DNA of 64,000 nt from Treponema sp. (GCA_017484285.1 JAFUTH010000020.1:33175-97174); one strand, 5' to 3'; numbered from the stretch's first letter, positions 8,638-18,192 are shown. Notes: generated by a model not told the origin, from the letters alone. Made by a program: numbers and translations.

Positions 8638-10116
8638 CTAAAACCTGAATCCGAGACACGCATATGGCGTGAGATAGCCAGTGTTCATTCCGTCCGCGAG
8701 CACGTGCGTAAAGTCAACGCCCGCTTCAAAGACGATGAATTTCCACGGCGTAAAGAAAAGCGATGCGCCACCCGTCACCGCGGGATACAAAAAGAGGCCG
8801 TCCGCAGAACTGCGCGACTCATACACCGCACTGTTGTACGTTACCGCCGTCTGGAACGCGTCAACGCCCGCACCGCCCTTAAACGCGAGATACGTGCGCT
8901 CCGACAGTTTGTGATGCCAGAGGAATTTAACATCAACGAGCGTCGAGACGAGTTCTGCCGTATAAAACAAGTCTTTTTCGACACTCACCGTCTGCCTCGT
9001 TCCCGAAACTTCAATACCGAATTTATTGCGCGCAGTTTTGAACGGCAAGATGGCAAGCCGTGCATTCAGCGCAAGCGCATACTTTGTATCGTAATAGTCG
9101 CTCAATGTGCCGTCATACAGGTTATAGGCAAAGCCCGCGCCCGCCTCAAAGATGACATCTTTCCATTTGTACGGATTCGCCGCTTTTCGCGCCGCCTGCG
9201 CCTGTTTTCTCGCTTCTTTTCGCTCCCGTTCAATCCGTTTGGCTTCTTCTTTTGCCGCACGCTCGGCTTCAATACGCTCCCGTTCATTTTTCGATTTTTC
9301 GGCGGCAAGCATTCGTTCCGTTGCCTCGCGCTCTGCCTTCATACGCGCTTCTTCTTCGGCATGTCGTTTTTCGGCTTCGGCTTTTGCGGCTTCCGACTCG
9401 GCAATGTATTTGTCGAGATTTTCCTGCATGTCTTTACGGACAGCTTCTTCTGCCTCAGCCTTGATAGCGGCAAGTTCCTCTTCGGTGTACATTTTTTCAC
9501 CTTCGACCGTAATCACGTCGGAAAGCGTTGAAAGACCGCTCGCATTCGTGACCCGAAGCCGCCATTTTCCCGGTGGAACGTCGGTGAATAAGAGGTGCGA
9601 GACGCTTCCCGTTTCAGAAGTGCCGTTCAAACGGGGGCGGTCTTTTGCATCGACCGTTCCCTGCATGGTATCGTTCACCAACTCAAACGTACTGTTCGCA
9701 TTCACGTCGGAGATGTCGACCGCAATATCTATACTGTTCGTATTTTTGTCGATTTTGACGTTCTCGGCGACCGTGCCGATTTTCGGTGTGCTCGCCTTGA
9801 TAACCTCAAAGCGCGTCCAGTCGCTCACGCCCGCTTCCCTGCCCAAAAAATCGTAGGCGGTGACCCGGTATCGGTAGCTCCCCGGCGCAAGGCTCAGTTC
9901 GGCAGATGTTTTGTCAGTCGTGATGAATGATGAAGAACCGCTCGTCGTATTCTGAATTTCAATTTTGTACTCAAGTGCGTTCGCGTTCGATTTCCATTCG
10001 ATTTTTTGCGAAAACTCTTCGGCAAAAAGCGGGAGCACGCACACGGAGAGCGCAAGCAGGCAAAAAACGAGAAAACCTATCTTCGGGAATCGGGGAACGT
10101 GTTCGTTAGTTTCCAT
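8638..10116 (-). CDS. Outer-membrane beta-barrel protein with Fn3-like and coiled-coil segments
   Basis: The start was placed at 10116 (METNEHVPRF), with GGGAAAA upstream. It overlaps the end of the FecR gene by 11 bp. The 492-residue product has an N-terminal hydrophobic signal (about residues 13-32, ending LFAEE). An Fn3-like domain follows (EWKSNANALEYKIEI to about 120), then a highly charged Glu/Lys/Arg/Ala coiled coil (about 200-310), and finally a ~170-residue beta-rich domain ending in aromatic LGFRF, typical of an outer-membrane barrel. The order suggests a barrel with a periplasmic arm. From memory, Treponema pallidum has a comparable neighbourhood near TP0483-TP0485, where one product binds fibronectin. 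I could not check homology. Confidence 0.75.
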   Translation of the reverse strand: METNEHVPRFPKIGFLVFCLLALSVCVLPLFAEEFSQKIEWKSNANALEYKIEIQNTTSGSSSFITTDKTSAELSLAPGSYRYRVTAYDFLGREAGVSDWTRFEVIKASTPKIGTVAENVKIDKNTNSIDIAVDISDVNANSTFELVNDTMQGTVDAKDRPRLNGTSETGSVSHLLFTDVPPGKWRLRVTNASGLSTLSDVITVEGEKMYTEEELAAIKAEAEEAVRKDMQENLDKYIAESEAAKAEAEKRHAEEEARMKAEREATERMLAAEKSKNERERIEAERAAKEEAKRIERERKEARKQAQAARKAANPYKWKDVIFEAGAGFAYNLYDGTLSDYYDTKYALALNARLAILPFKTARNKFGIEVSGTRQTVSVEKDLFYTAELVSTLVDVKFLWHHKLSERTYLAFKGGAGVDAFQTAVTYNSAVYESRSSADGLFLYPAVTGGASLFFTPWKFIVFEAGVDFTHVLADGMNTGYLTPYACLGFRF

Positions 10117-12892
10117 AGAGTTTTCCCGGTTGCACAGTCTCGACACGCGTCGGAGAGGCAAAATAGATTCTGAATGTACGCGACGAAACAGCCCCCGTCT
10201 GCTCAAGGTAGCCGTCTTTCGCATAACAGTACGGTGTTACGCTCCATTCAAACGTTCCCACGTCGAGAATTGACAAATCTTTGATTCTAACGAGCGTCGC
10301 GCGGACGTTCCGCTCCGAGTAGACAATTTTTCGCGCCCCGGAAGCATCACGTTTGTAAAGCGCAAAGGTATATGCTGTCGCGCCCGGCACATCCTGCCAG
10401 ATGAACTCAAGCGTCCGGTGCTCACGAAGATAGGCGGCATCCATCGTCAAATTCTGCTCGGGAGATGTGAGCACCGCCTTTTCAAGCGGTGGCACGGCAT
10501 CGACGACAAAGCGCATTTCTTCTGAATCGAGCGGAATTCCCTGAGCCGTGCTTGCGGCGACTTTCCACACATATGAGCCTTCGGTTAAGCGCGAGAGTGA
10601 AGCGGTCGGTTTTGCCGTGGTCACGTTCTCCACGACTTTGAGCGTGCCGTCATTCTGAACCTTCGAGAGCACGAGCCGGTAACTCGACACTTTATCGCGC
10701 CCGCTCATCCAGTTGAAAATAATCGGCGAATGCAGAGCGGAGAGTCCGTCGATGTGCGTATTGTCGAGCGGAAACTGCGCCAAAATCGCTGATGGAGCAC
10801 GCACTGAGAAAGAGCGCACATTCGCGACACTCACTTGCGGAGCAAGCGAACCATTTTCCGCGAGAGACTGAATGCGGCAGGTGTACGAGCCTTCCGCGAG
10901 CACAAATTGCGTGGAAGTCGCGCGCACTTCATTCTGCTGGGCGACAAGTTCGCCATTCGGCGTGTAAATCTTGACCGCATAGTAATCTGCGCCCGAAACC
11001 GCTCCCCATGAAATCGAGACCGGTGAATTATTATACACGACAAGCTCTTGATTCGAGAGCGGAGACGTAATCTCAGGCGGCGAGATTTCCGAAAGAACCG
11101 TGAACATGCGCGGCTGCGTGAATGCGACCGTCGCACCTCGCTCATCGCGCACCCCCACGCGCCACCAGTAGTTGCCCGACGGCACGCTTAGATTGTCTAA
11201 AACCGTTGCCGTGACCGCACGCTCCACTTGAAGCGGCGAGAATGACGGGCTCTGCGAAATCTGCACGACCGAGACCGACGAATCGGAATCATATTCGTCA
11301 GCAAGTTTCCACATAAACGCGGTAAGAGACAGCTTTGACAGTTCAACCGTAAAATTATCCGGCGGATAGACAAGTTTGTTGTCCTGCGGAATATAGCGGA
11401 CGACCTTGAATGTGCGAATTTCGGACTCGGGGTGCAAGTCTTCGGCATCATCAGATTTTCGTAAAATTTTCCAGAAATAGACGCCGTCACGCAATTCAGA
11501 CGGCAGGAATTCCTTTGAGAAGCGCGTTTCTTTCGTCTCCGTGTTGAACACGACCGTCGTAAAATCAGAATCGCGCGCCACAGTCAGTTCATACGTCGCG
11601 TTTTTAAGCTCCGATTTCCAGATGAAATTCGCAGGAACGGTATCGCGGTAGACAATCTGCGCATTTTCGGCTGGAGCCGAAAGCTCTGGGCGACGAATCT
11701 GCTCGTTTCTGATGACCTTGAACGCATACACGTCGCTCGCGCCCTCGTATCCGATGCTGTTCAAACTGTAATACGGCGTGACTTGCCACCAATAATTGCC
11801 CTCTTCAAGCGAGTCAATGCTGACGAACGTACCTGTCGCCTCGACATCTGACACGACCGAACGCATATCCGGCGTTGCCGAAACCAAAAGCCGGTAGCGC
11901 TCTGCGTATTCGTTGCCCGTCCAACGGAACGCCACGCGTGGCAATGCCGTTCGGTAGCGGAATTCGCTCGCCGTCGCCGGAGAAACGCCCCGCACGCCCG
12001 TAATTTTCTCGATGTTGATTTTTCCCGTGACCGCACGGTCGCGCGTTTCCTCGGTGAACGCACGCCAGTACAAAACGCCGCTCTCTGCCTTGATTTCCGA
12101 CGTGGTAGCGTTTTTGAAGGTCTGATTTGACTCGAATGAATTGAATTCTTTTGAGAATGAAGTCTGTATCGTAACCGCTTCGCCCTCGCCCGCGCGCCAC
12201 TCGAATTTGACACTCATCGCACCACCGCGAATATTGAGCAGCTTTAGGTCGCTTGGCGGATACATCACCGTAACGGGATTTTTCTGAATCTCCTTGCCCT
12301 TTTCAACGTTGACCGATTCGCCGTATGCAAGGCTTGCCGTCTCGCCTGATTCCGTCGTGACCTGCGCGCTTCCGCTCTTGACCTCGACATTGTGCACGCC
12401 TGTCTTTGAGTCGGTTTTTGCCGCGAGAGAACTGCCAGCATCCACGTTGACGACCGAGCCGTCATCAAGCTTAACCTCGACCGCCTCGCTCGTCGTGCTC
12501 GAATCAATCTGGATACCGCCGCCGTCAATCGAAATCTGTAATTTTCCCTGCGCGTTGAAACCGACCTGAATCATCGTATTCTCGGACAAATCAAGAATCG
12601 TGCCGTCTTTGAGTTCGATTTTTGCCTGCGCCAGATCTGAGGTGCGAATCGTGTCGCCATAATAGAGCTTTGTGCCGTTACTGATGCGTTCCCACACCAC
12701 ACGGTCGTCGAATTTGCGCTGCGCGACGTTGTGCTTGAATGAGATGACTCCGATTTCAGTTTTGTCGGTGCGAACCGTGAATGCGTTCAAATCCTGCCAA
12801 AACAGATAGGCGAAAAAAGCCGCAATCGCAAGGCAGAGAAGCGAAACGAACGTATCAAGGAGCAGCGACTTGAATTTTATTCTCTTCTGCAT
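10106..12892 (-). CDS. FecR-domain protein with tandem Fn3-like modules
   Basis: 928 residues. One N-terminal transmembrane segment (SLLCLAIAAFFAYLFW, about 15-32) anchors an extracytoplasmic protein. Residues about 70-200 form a FecR domain (YYGDTIRTSDLAQAKIELKDG, LDLSENTMIQVGF, VDAGSSLAAKT). The rest is a series of about seven ~95-residue beta-sandwich repeats marked by YWW/FKWxV-type lines such as EEGNYWWQVTPYYS, PSGNYWWRVGVRD and EGSYVWKVAAS. FecR domains typically sit in the periplasm and relay signals or bind carbohydrate. The gene starts inside the 3' end of the cyclase gene (38-bp overlap), so translational coupling is likely. No ECF sigma factor is adjacent, unlike classic FecR systems. 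Confidence 0.85.
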   Translation of the reverse strand: MQKRIKFKSLLLDTFVSLLCLAIAAFFAYLFWQDLNAFTVRTDKTEIGVISFKHNVAQRKFDDRVVWERISNGTKLYYGDTIRTSDLAQAKIELKDGTILDLSENTMIQVGFNAQGKLQISIDGGGIQIDSSTTSEAVEVKLDDGSVVNVDAGSSLAAKTDSKTGVHNVEVKSGSAQVTTESGETASLAYGESVNVEKGKEIQKNPVTVMYPPSDLKLLNIRGGAMSVKFEWRAGEGEAVTIQTSFSKEFNSFESNQTFKNATTSEIKAESGVLYWRAFTEETRDRAVTGKINIEKITGVRGVSPATASEFRYRTALPRVAFRWTGNEYAERYRLLVSATPDMRSVVSDVEATGTFVSIDSLEEGNYWWQVTPYYSLNSIGYEGASDVYAFKVIRNEQIRRPELSAPAENAQIVYRDTVPANFIWKSELKNATYELTVARDSDFTTVVFNTETKETRFSKEFLPSELRDGVYFWKILRKSDDAEDLHPESEIRTFKVVRYIPQDNKLVYPPDNFTVELSKLSLTAFMWKLADEYDSDSSVSVVQISQSPSFSPLQVERAVTATVLDNLSVPSGNYWWRVGVRDERGATVAFTQPRMFTVLSEISPPEITSPLSNQELVVYNNSPVSISWGAVSGADYYAVKIYTPNGELVAQQNEVRATSTQFVLAEGSYTCRIQSLAENGSLAPQVSVANVRSFSVRAPSAILAQFPLDNTHIDGLSALHSPIIFNWMSGRDKVSSYRLVLSKVQNDGTLKVVENVTTAKPTASLSRLTEGSYVWKVAASTAQGIPLDSEEMRFVVDAVPPLEKAVLTSPEQNLTMDAAYLREHRTLEFIWQDVPGATAYTFALYKRDASGARKIVYSERNVRATLVRIKDLSILDVGTFEWSVTPYCYAKDGYLEQTGAVSSRTFRIYFASPTRVETVQPGKLYGN

Positions 12893-15281
12893 CCAAATTC
12901 ACCTGTCCAAAATCGGGCTCCGCAATTCCCAGCAAGAGCCTCACCTCTTTGAGCGTCTTTGGTCCACGCGGTCCACACGCATGCTCACAGTCGGTGTCGA
13001 GCGTAAAGTTCTCATCACCCTTCTTGAAGAATTCTTCAATATCAAAATTCGGCATGTTCACCACGCCGTAAAAATGTTGCTTTCCCTTGCCTTTTACGTC
13101 GAATTCGACAGGAATCTGCTCGACGACGATTTCATTGCGAATATTCGCCGGACGAATCACAAAATCATTGTCAGGACAGCGGATAAAATCGTTTTTGAGG
13201 ATGTCGTATGTGTCCTGAGTAATCAAAATATCCGTGCCACACGGCTTGTTCGACGCTTCCGCGCGGCTCGCGAAGTTCACTGCGTCACCAATCGACGTGA
13301 ATTCCATTTTATCGAAACTTCCCATAAAGCCGACCGTCGCGCGCCCCGAATTCAAGCCCGCGCCAATCTGAATATGCGGCTTGTATTTTGCCATCGGGTC
13401 GTCCTTGTGCGCCTTCGTGAACGCTTCTGCATCCTTGTTGTATTTCATGAGGGAATAGCGCATCGCAATGCAGGAGGTAATCGCACTCAATGCGTCATTT
13501 TTTACGTATTCGCGGTGCGCCTCTTCCTTAAGTACACGCGTCACCGATGTCTCACCGAGATTTTCCCAATCGAGGCTGTCGCTTCGGAGCACGCCCCATG
13601 CAGCCATGATTGCGTCTCCCTCAAATTTGTCGACGATGCCGCCCGTGTTGTTGATACACGTGACCATACGGCTCATGTAGTCGTTCAAAAAGCTGATGAT
13701 TTCCGCCGCGCTGTGCTCACCAAAGCGTTTTTTAAAGCCGTCAGAAATCGCCGTAAAGCCACGAATATCACTGAAAAAAATCGTGATGTCTTTTAAATGA
13801 GGCTCGAAGTCGATTTCCTTCGTGATGACCGCCTTCGTAACGCCCTTGTTCGTCAGGCGCGAGACCATGTTGAGGATTTCGCGCTCGTTTTTCGTACTTC
13901 GCTCAAGGACGCCGATTTCGTCGCTTCGTTTTTCCTTAAGATTTCCGAACAACTCCGTATTGAAATTTCCTCGGTTGATTTCGTTGACAATCGCCGTCAG
14001 ATATTTCAACGGACGGCTCAGTGACTTCGCAAAAAAGTAGATAATCATAATTGCGAGCGCGATGACCGCAAACATAATGTAGATATTGCGCACCGTAATG
14101 CGCTTTACGCCCTCAAGAACGACCGATGTCTTGACAATAGTGATGACACCGCCGTTTCCGATGCCGAGTTTGCGGAACGCACCGATAAATTCCTCTCCGT
14201 CCGCATCATGATACGGAATCTGACCGTTACCGACCGGACTTGCGAGCATCGCTTTTACGATTTCAGACTCGCTCATGTCCGCGCCCGTGTTCATCAACTC
14301 CAAATCGCTGTGCACAAGGACGATGCCGTCATTATTGACGAAAAACGACTGATTGATAGCACCCGCCGCAAAACTCTCGCCTATTTCAGACGTTGAGTAC
14401 AAAAAACTGACAAAGCTGTCACCCTCAGAACTTGCGACCGGACAAAACAGCGAAATAAGCGGCACATTGAAAAACGGGGTCGCATTCAAGATTTCAAAAG
14501 AACCGTTTTTGGCGAGCTCCGCGCCGTCTGTTTCCTGCTGCATATAGGCAAGCACCGAGTCCCGCTCAATTTCGCGCGAAGCCAAAAAAGAATCGCTCGC
14601 AAACAGAAGCGATAATTCCGACACTGAGCCATCGTCAGACGCTACACCCTCAGCCGTACGCGAATAATACACCGCGATGATTTCTTTGTTGCGCTCAAAG
14701 AAAAGATTTTCAAGAGAACGACGCTCCGCCTCAGAATCGCCCGCATTTGCAATCAAGTCGAGGAACATCGTCACCGATGACACCGCGCTGTTGATTCGGT
14801 TTTCCGTGTCGCTTGCCGTACGTGAGTTAATCGCAAGATTGTTCTCCTCCGCGTTCGAGCGCGTATCCTGCGTAACGAAATACGAGACCGCAAATGTGAC
14901 GCTTCCAACCGCCACCACCAAGAGGAAGGAAATAATCAAAACAAGCTTGATACCAATCGGGCGACGAATCTTATCCGCACGTTCCGCATTCCGTTTTTCA
15001 CGCCGCTCATAATTCTGCCGCAGTTTAATCGCCGTTTTTTCGATTCGAAGTGATTTTTTATCTTCTGCAAGGAATTCTGCAATTTCGCTCGCCCGCGTTG
15101 GAATGAAGTCGTCGGGCATCTCAAGCACAAAATCATCTACATCTTGAGAAGCGACAGGCACCGTCTCTTCTTTTTTTGCCGTCGCGACCTTTATAAACAC
15201 GCCATGAGAATCAATTAATTTGCGCTGAGAATCAGATTTTTCTTTACTCGGGAAAACGAAATCCCCGTATTCTAAAGACAT
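12855..15281 (-). CDS. Membrane-bound class III adenylate cyclase with extracytoplasmic sensor and HAMP
   Basis: About 808 residues from the ATG at 15281. That start is preferred over the GTG two codons earlier because AAGAG lies 5 bp upstream. Domain order: a cytoplasmic N-terminal stretch, TM1 (about 112-138), a ~270-residue extracytoplasmic Cache-like sensor, TM2 (YIMFAVIALAIMIIYFF), HAMP (SRPLKYLTAIVNEINRGNF) and the catalytic domain. The catalytic domain shows FFSDIRGFT and KFEGDAIMAAWG (metal aspartates), SIGDAVNFASRAE (transition-state Asn/Arg) and the Lys of DKFEGD, which favours ATP over GTP. It is the first gene of an operon with FecR, barrel and lipoprotein genes, which suggests cAMP signalling tied to the envelope. 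Confidence 0.93.
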   Translation of the reverse strand: MSLEYGDFVFPSKEKSDSQRKLIDSHGVFIKVATAKKEETVPVASQDVDDFVLEMPDDFIPTRASEIAEFLAEDKKSLRIEKTAIKLRQNYERREKRNAERADKIRRPIGIKLVLIISFLLVVAVGSVTFAVSYFVTQDTRSNAEENNLAINSRTASDTENRINSAVSSVTMFLDLIANAGDSEAERRSLENLFFERNKEIIAVYYSRTAEGVASDDGSVSELSLLFASDSFLASREIERDSVLAYMQQETDGAELAKNGSFEILNATPFFNVPLISLFCPVASSEGDSFVSFLYSTSEIGESFAAGAINQSFFVNNDGIVLVHSDLELMNTGADMSESEIVKAMLASPVGNGQIPYHDADGEEFIGAFRKLGIGNGGVITIVKTSVVLEGVKRITVRNIYIMFAVIALAIMIIYFFAKSLSRPLKYLTAIVNEINRGNFNTELFGNLKEKRSDEIGVLERSTKNEREILNMVSRLTNKGVTKAVITKEIDFEPHLKDITIFFSDIRGFTAISDGFKKRFGEHSAAEIISFLNDYMSRMVTCINNTGGIVDKFEGDAIMAAWGVLRSDSLDWENLGETSVTRVLKEEAHREYVKNDALSAITSCIAMRYSLMKYNKDAEAFTKAHKDDPMAKYKPHIQIGAGLNSGRATVGFMGSFDKMEFTSIGDAVNFASRAEASNKPCGTDILITQDTYDILKNDFIRCPDNDFVIRPANIRNEIVVEQIPVEFDVKGKGKQHFYGVVNMPNFDIEEFFKKGDENFTLDTDCEHACGPRGPKTLKEVRLLLGIAEPDFGQVNLDAEENKIQVAAP

Positions 15282-15379
15282 AGCCACTCTTTATTATCGG
15301 CATAAATAGCAATTTCAGCTATCAGAAAAATAGAAAATCGGAGCGTAAAATCGTTCGAGGCTCGCAGATTTAGGCATCT

Positions 15380-15889
15380 CTATTCCCCCGCCACCGCAGT
15401 CACGCCGCTTGCAACGCCGAAACTGAGCGTCATCATTATTGCGCCCGCGAGGAGAACGCCTGCCATGACCGCGACAGTTGTTTTTTTCCAGTCCATGTCC
15501 AAAAGACTTGCCGCGAGCGTGCCCGTCCATGCGCCAGTGCCAGGAAGCGGAATTCCCACGAACAAAAAGAGCGCAAAATACAAGCCCCTGCCCGCTTTTT
15601 TCTGCAAAGCCTCGCCTCCACGATGCCCCTTTTCAAGGCAGAATCGGCAAATCGCGCCAATCAGTTTTTTATTCTGCCCCCACTCCAAGAATTTCCGCGC
15701 GAAAAGGAAAATGAACGGCACGGGAATCATGTTCCCGACCATGCACGCAACGAAAAGCACGACAAGCATTGCGGGAGAAAGCTCGATTCCCTGCGAGGCA
15801 AACAGCCCGACGCCAATCGGAATCGCACCGCGAAGCTCAATCAGCGGAATCATCGAAACAAAAAACGAAATCAAAAGCGCCTTACTCAT
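15380..15889 (-). CDS. COG2426-family small multi-drug export-like membrane protein
   Basis: 169 residues, mostly hydrophobic, with about four to five membrane segments. The diagnostic block FVGIPLPGTGAWTG lies in the middle, and IELRGAIPIGVG near the N-terminus. These match the family annotated as putative small multi-drug export proteins. The actual substrate is unproven. The start has TATAAT 7 bp upstream and no Shine-Dalgarno. The intergenic gap to the cyclase start is 98 bp and shows nothing else. Confidence 0.88.
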   Translation of the reverse strand: MSKALLISFFVSMIPLIELRGAIPIGVGLFASQGIELSPAMLVVLFVACMVGNMIPVPFIFLFARKFLEWGQNKKLIGAICRFCLEKGHRGGEALQKKAGRGLYFALFLFVGIPLPGTGAWTGTLAASLLDMDWKKTTVAVMAGVLLAGAIMMTLSFGVASGVTAVAGE

Positions 15890-15896
15890 ACAGAAA

Positions 15897-15926
15897 ATTA
15901 TAATGAAAATAAAACGCCCGAATCAA
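15897..15926 (-). promoter_or_regulatory. Promoter TTGATT-18-TATAAT, 7 bp before ATG
   Basis: The minus strand has TTGATT (15921-15926), an 18-bp spacer and TATAAT (15897-15902), then TTTCTGT-ATG. A start of transcription 6-8 bp after the -10 would coincide with the start codon of the COG2426 gene. Confidence 0.65.
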
Positions 15927-15950
15927 TGACAGCCCGCTCCTTTCAAAAGA

Positions 15951-15979
15951 GTGACAAAACGGCTTTTTTCATTTATATT
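15951..15979 (+). promoter_or_regulatory. parE promoter GTGACA-17-TATATT, 8 bp before ATG
   Basis: GTGACA (15951-15956), a 17-bp spacer and TATATT (15974-15979) are followed by AGACAACT and the parE ATG. No Shine-Dalgarno is present, so a leaderless or near-leaderless mRNA is predicted. Confidence 0.6.
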
Positions 15980-15987
15980 AGACAACT

Positions 15988-18105
15988 ATGGGTGGAATTA
16001 AAAAAGAAGAATCTCAAGCGGTCAAAAAAACGACCGCTGCCAAATCATCGTCTGTAAAAACAAAAAGCACGACCAAAAAAGCAAAACCGACTGCGGGAAT
16101 CGATGAAAACGGAACTTTCCGTGCGTGGGATAACGCAAAGACGGTTGCAAAAACAAAAAAAGCCGCAGCCCCGCAAAGCAGCGTGGAAGAGCGCGCGGCG
16201 GACAAAAAGGCGACTGCCGAGGCAGAAAAAAAACTCGCGGCGGCAAAAAAGGCTGACCCGAACGCGGGCGTGGCAAAAAAAGAAGTCACTGCCGCTGATT
16301 ATTCCGACGACAAAATCCGCCACTTGGACGCGCTGGAGCATATCCGCTTACGAAGCGGAATGTACATCGGGCGGCTCGGCGACGGCTCGAATCAGAACGA
16401 CGGCATTTACATTCTTCTCAAAGAAATCATCGACAACTCAATCGACGAATTCATCATGGGCTTCGGAACGAGAATCGATGTCGAAATCAAAGAAAACCGC
16501 GTGAAAGTGCGCGACTACGGGCGAGGAATTCCGCTCGGAAAGGTCGTAGAATGCGTGTCCGAAATCAACACGGGCGGAAAATACAACGACGATGTGTTCC
16601 AGTTTTCGGTCGGCATGAACGGCGTGGGCACAAAAGCCGTGAACGCACTTTCCTCATATTTCCGCGTCATCTCCATCCGCGACGGAAAATGCGTGGAGGC
16701 GGTCTTTGCCGAAGGAAAGCTCCAGACGAACAAATCGGGTGCAGTAAAGCCCGGCACGAAGAACGGCACTTACTTTGAATTCGTCCCAGACGAAAAGATT
16801 TTCGGAAAATATTCATTCAATATGGAATTCGTCGAAAAACGCATGTGGAACTACGCCTACTTGAACTCAGGTCTTACGCTCCGCTTGAACGGCACGGAAT
16901 TCGCAAGTCAGAACGGACTTTTAGACCTTCTCACGAAAGAACTTGAATCAGAAACCATCTACCCCATCGGAAGCTACACGGGCGAGCATCTGCAATTCGC
17001 GTTCACGCACACAAACTCGTACGGCGAAAATTATTTTTCATTCGTAAACGGACAGTACACTTCTGACGGAGGAACACATCTTACGGCTTTTAAAGAAGGC
17101 TTTATCAAGGGCGTGAATGACTTTTTCCAGTCAAGCTATAAATCTGAGGATGTAAGGGAAGGAATCACGGCGGCTGTTCTGGTCAAAGTAAAAGATCCTA
17201 TTTTTGAAAGCCAGACCAAAAACAAGCTGGGAAACACCGACATCCGCCCTTGGATTGTGGCGGAAGTGCAATCTGGCTTGGACAACTGGCTTCACAAGAA
17301 CCCAAAGGCAGCGGAACGGCTCAAGGCAAAAATCGAAGCAAACGAAAAACTCCGCACAGAGCTTTCAAGCGTGAAAAAACAGATGAAAGAAGCCGCCAAA
17401 AAGATGAGCATCCGAATTCCAAAGCTCGATGATTGCCGCTTCCACTTAAAAGACGGCTCAAAGGGCGAGAATTCCATGATTTTCATCACGGAAGGACAGT
17501 CTGCTTCGGGCGTTATGACACACTCACGCAACGCAGATTATCAGGCGATTTTCTCCCTGCGCGGAAAACCAGAAAATATGTACGGCAAACGGCAGACTGA
17601 CATCTACAAAAACGACGAGCTTCACCAGCTGATGATGGCACTTGGAATCGAAAATTCGGTCGAAGATTTAAAATACTCAAAAATCGTCATCGCAACCGAT
17701 GCCGATAACGACGGATTTCACATCAGAAACCTCGTGCTCACTTTCTTCTTGGGCTATTTTGAGGAACTGGTCACGAGCGGGCGCATTTATATCCTTGAGA
17801 CCCCGCTGTTCCGCGTGCGAAACAAAAAAGAAAACATCTATTGCTACTCCGAGGACGAGCGAGACAAGGCACAGGCAAAACTCGGCAAATCGTGCGAGAC
17901 AAGCCGCTTCAAAGGATTGGGTGAAATCAACCCCAGCGAGTTCAAGCAGTTCATAGCTCCGGACACAATCCGCCTGACCCCAGTGGAAATCAGCCAGCTT
18001 AAAATCATTCCACAGCTCCTGTCATTCTACATGGGCAAAAACACGCCAGAGCGAAGAAAGTTCATTGAGAACAACCTGCTGAGTAACAGCGAAATAGATG
18101 CGTAG
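15988..18105 (+). CDS. parE: DNA topoisomerase IV subunit B (type IIA ATPase/TOPRIM subunit)
   Basis: The ATP-binding and TOPRIM subunit that, with ParC, decatenates chromosomes. 705 residues. A Lys/Ala-rich low-complexity tail of about 90 residues precedes the GHKL ATPase (EIIDNSIDEFIMG, RDYGRGIP, NTGGKYND, GMNGVGTKAVNAL). The TOPRIM has FITEGQSASG where gyrases have EGDSA, then ATDADNDGFHIRNL. This variant is typical of the ParE-like subunit of Bacteroidetes and spirochaetes, which favours ParE over GyrB. Its partner parC begins 2.7 kb downstream on the same strand. A restriction-modification pair lies between them. Confidence 0.9.
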   Translation: MGGIKKEESQAVKKTTAAKSSSVKTKSTTKKAKPTAGIDENGTFRAWDNAKTVAKTKKAAAPQSSVEERAADKKATAEAEKKLAAAKKADPNAGVAKKEVTAADYSDDKIRHLDALEHIRLRSGMYIGRLGDGSNQNDGIYILLKEIIDNSIDEFIMGFGTRIDVEIKENRVKVRDYGRGIPLGKVVECVSEINTGGKYNDDVFQFSVGMNGVGTKAVNALSSYFRVISIRDGKCVEAVFAEGKLQTNKSGAVKPGTKNGTYFEFVPDEKIFGKYSFNMEFVEKRMWNYAYLNSGLTLRLNGTEFASQNGLLDLLTKELESETIYPIGSYTGEHLQFAFTHTNSYGENYFSFVNGQYTSDGGTHLTAFKEGFIKGVNDFFQSSYKSEDVREGITAAVLVKVKDPIFESQTKNKLGNTDIRPWIVAEVQSGLDNWLHKNPKAAERLKAKIEANEKLRTELSSVKKQMKEAAKKMSIRIPKLDDCRFHLKDGSKGENSMIFITEGQSASGVMTHSRNADYQAIFSLRGKPENMYGKRQTDIYKNDELHQLMMALGIENSVEDLKYSKIVIATDADNDGFHIRNLVLTFFLGYFEELVTSGRIYILETPLFRVRNKKENIYCYSEDERDKAQAKLGKSCETSRFKGLGEINPSEFKQFIAPDTIRLTPVEISQLKIIPQLLSFYMGKNTPERRKFIENNLLSNSEIDA

Positions 18106-18108
18106 ACG

Positions 18109-18133
18109 GTGAAATCACAAATTGTGACTTCAC
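18109..18133. promoter_or_regulatory. 25-bp imperfect palindrome upstream of the methyltransferase
   Basis: GTGAAATCAC and GTGACTTCAC flank a 5-bp centre (AAATT), giving ten-base arms with one mismatch. It lies 4 bp after the parE stop and 25 bp before the -35 of the methyltransferase promoter. It could be an operator of the restriction-modification unit or a weak parE terminator. There is no T-tract. Confidence 0.5.
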
Positions 18134-18157
18134 AAGGAGAAATAATTACACAACACC

Positions 18158-18186
18158 TTGTATAATTATCTTATAAATTGTATAGT
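18158..18186 (+). promoter_or_regulatory. Methyltransferase promoter TTGTAT-17-TATAGT, 6 bp before ATG
   Basis: TTGTAT (18158-18163), a 17-bp spacer, TATAGT (18181-18186), then TGTTAT-ATG. This supports the start at 18193, not the in-frame upstream codon at 18178, which would lie inside the promoter spacer. Confidence 0.65.
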
Positions 18187-18192
18187 TGTTAT

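Noticed and set aside
8704..9531. 275-codon open frame antisense to the barrel protein
   Set aside because: Phe/Arg-rich shadow of the charged coiled-coil coding region.
10117..10224. Arg-rich N-terminal extension of the barrel protein
   Set aside because: It overlaps the FecR coding sequence in another frame. The ATG at 10116 precedes a proper signal peptide.
12870..13796. 308-codon open frame antisense to the cyclase
   Set aside because: No recognisable domain. It is a shadow of the codon bias of the real gene, which has all its motifs in the other frame.
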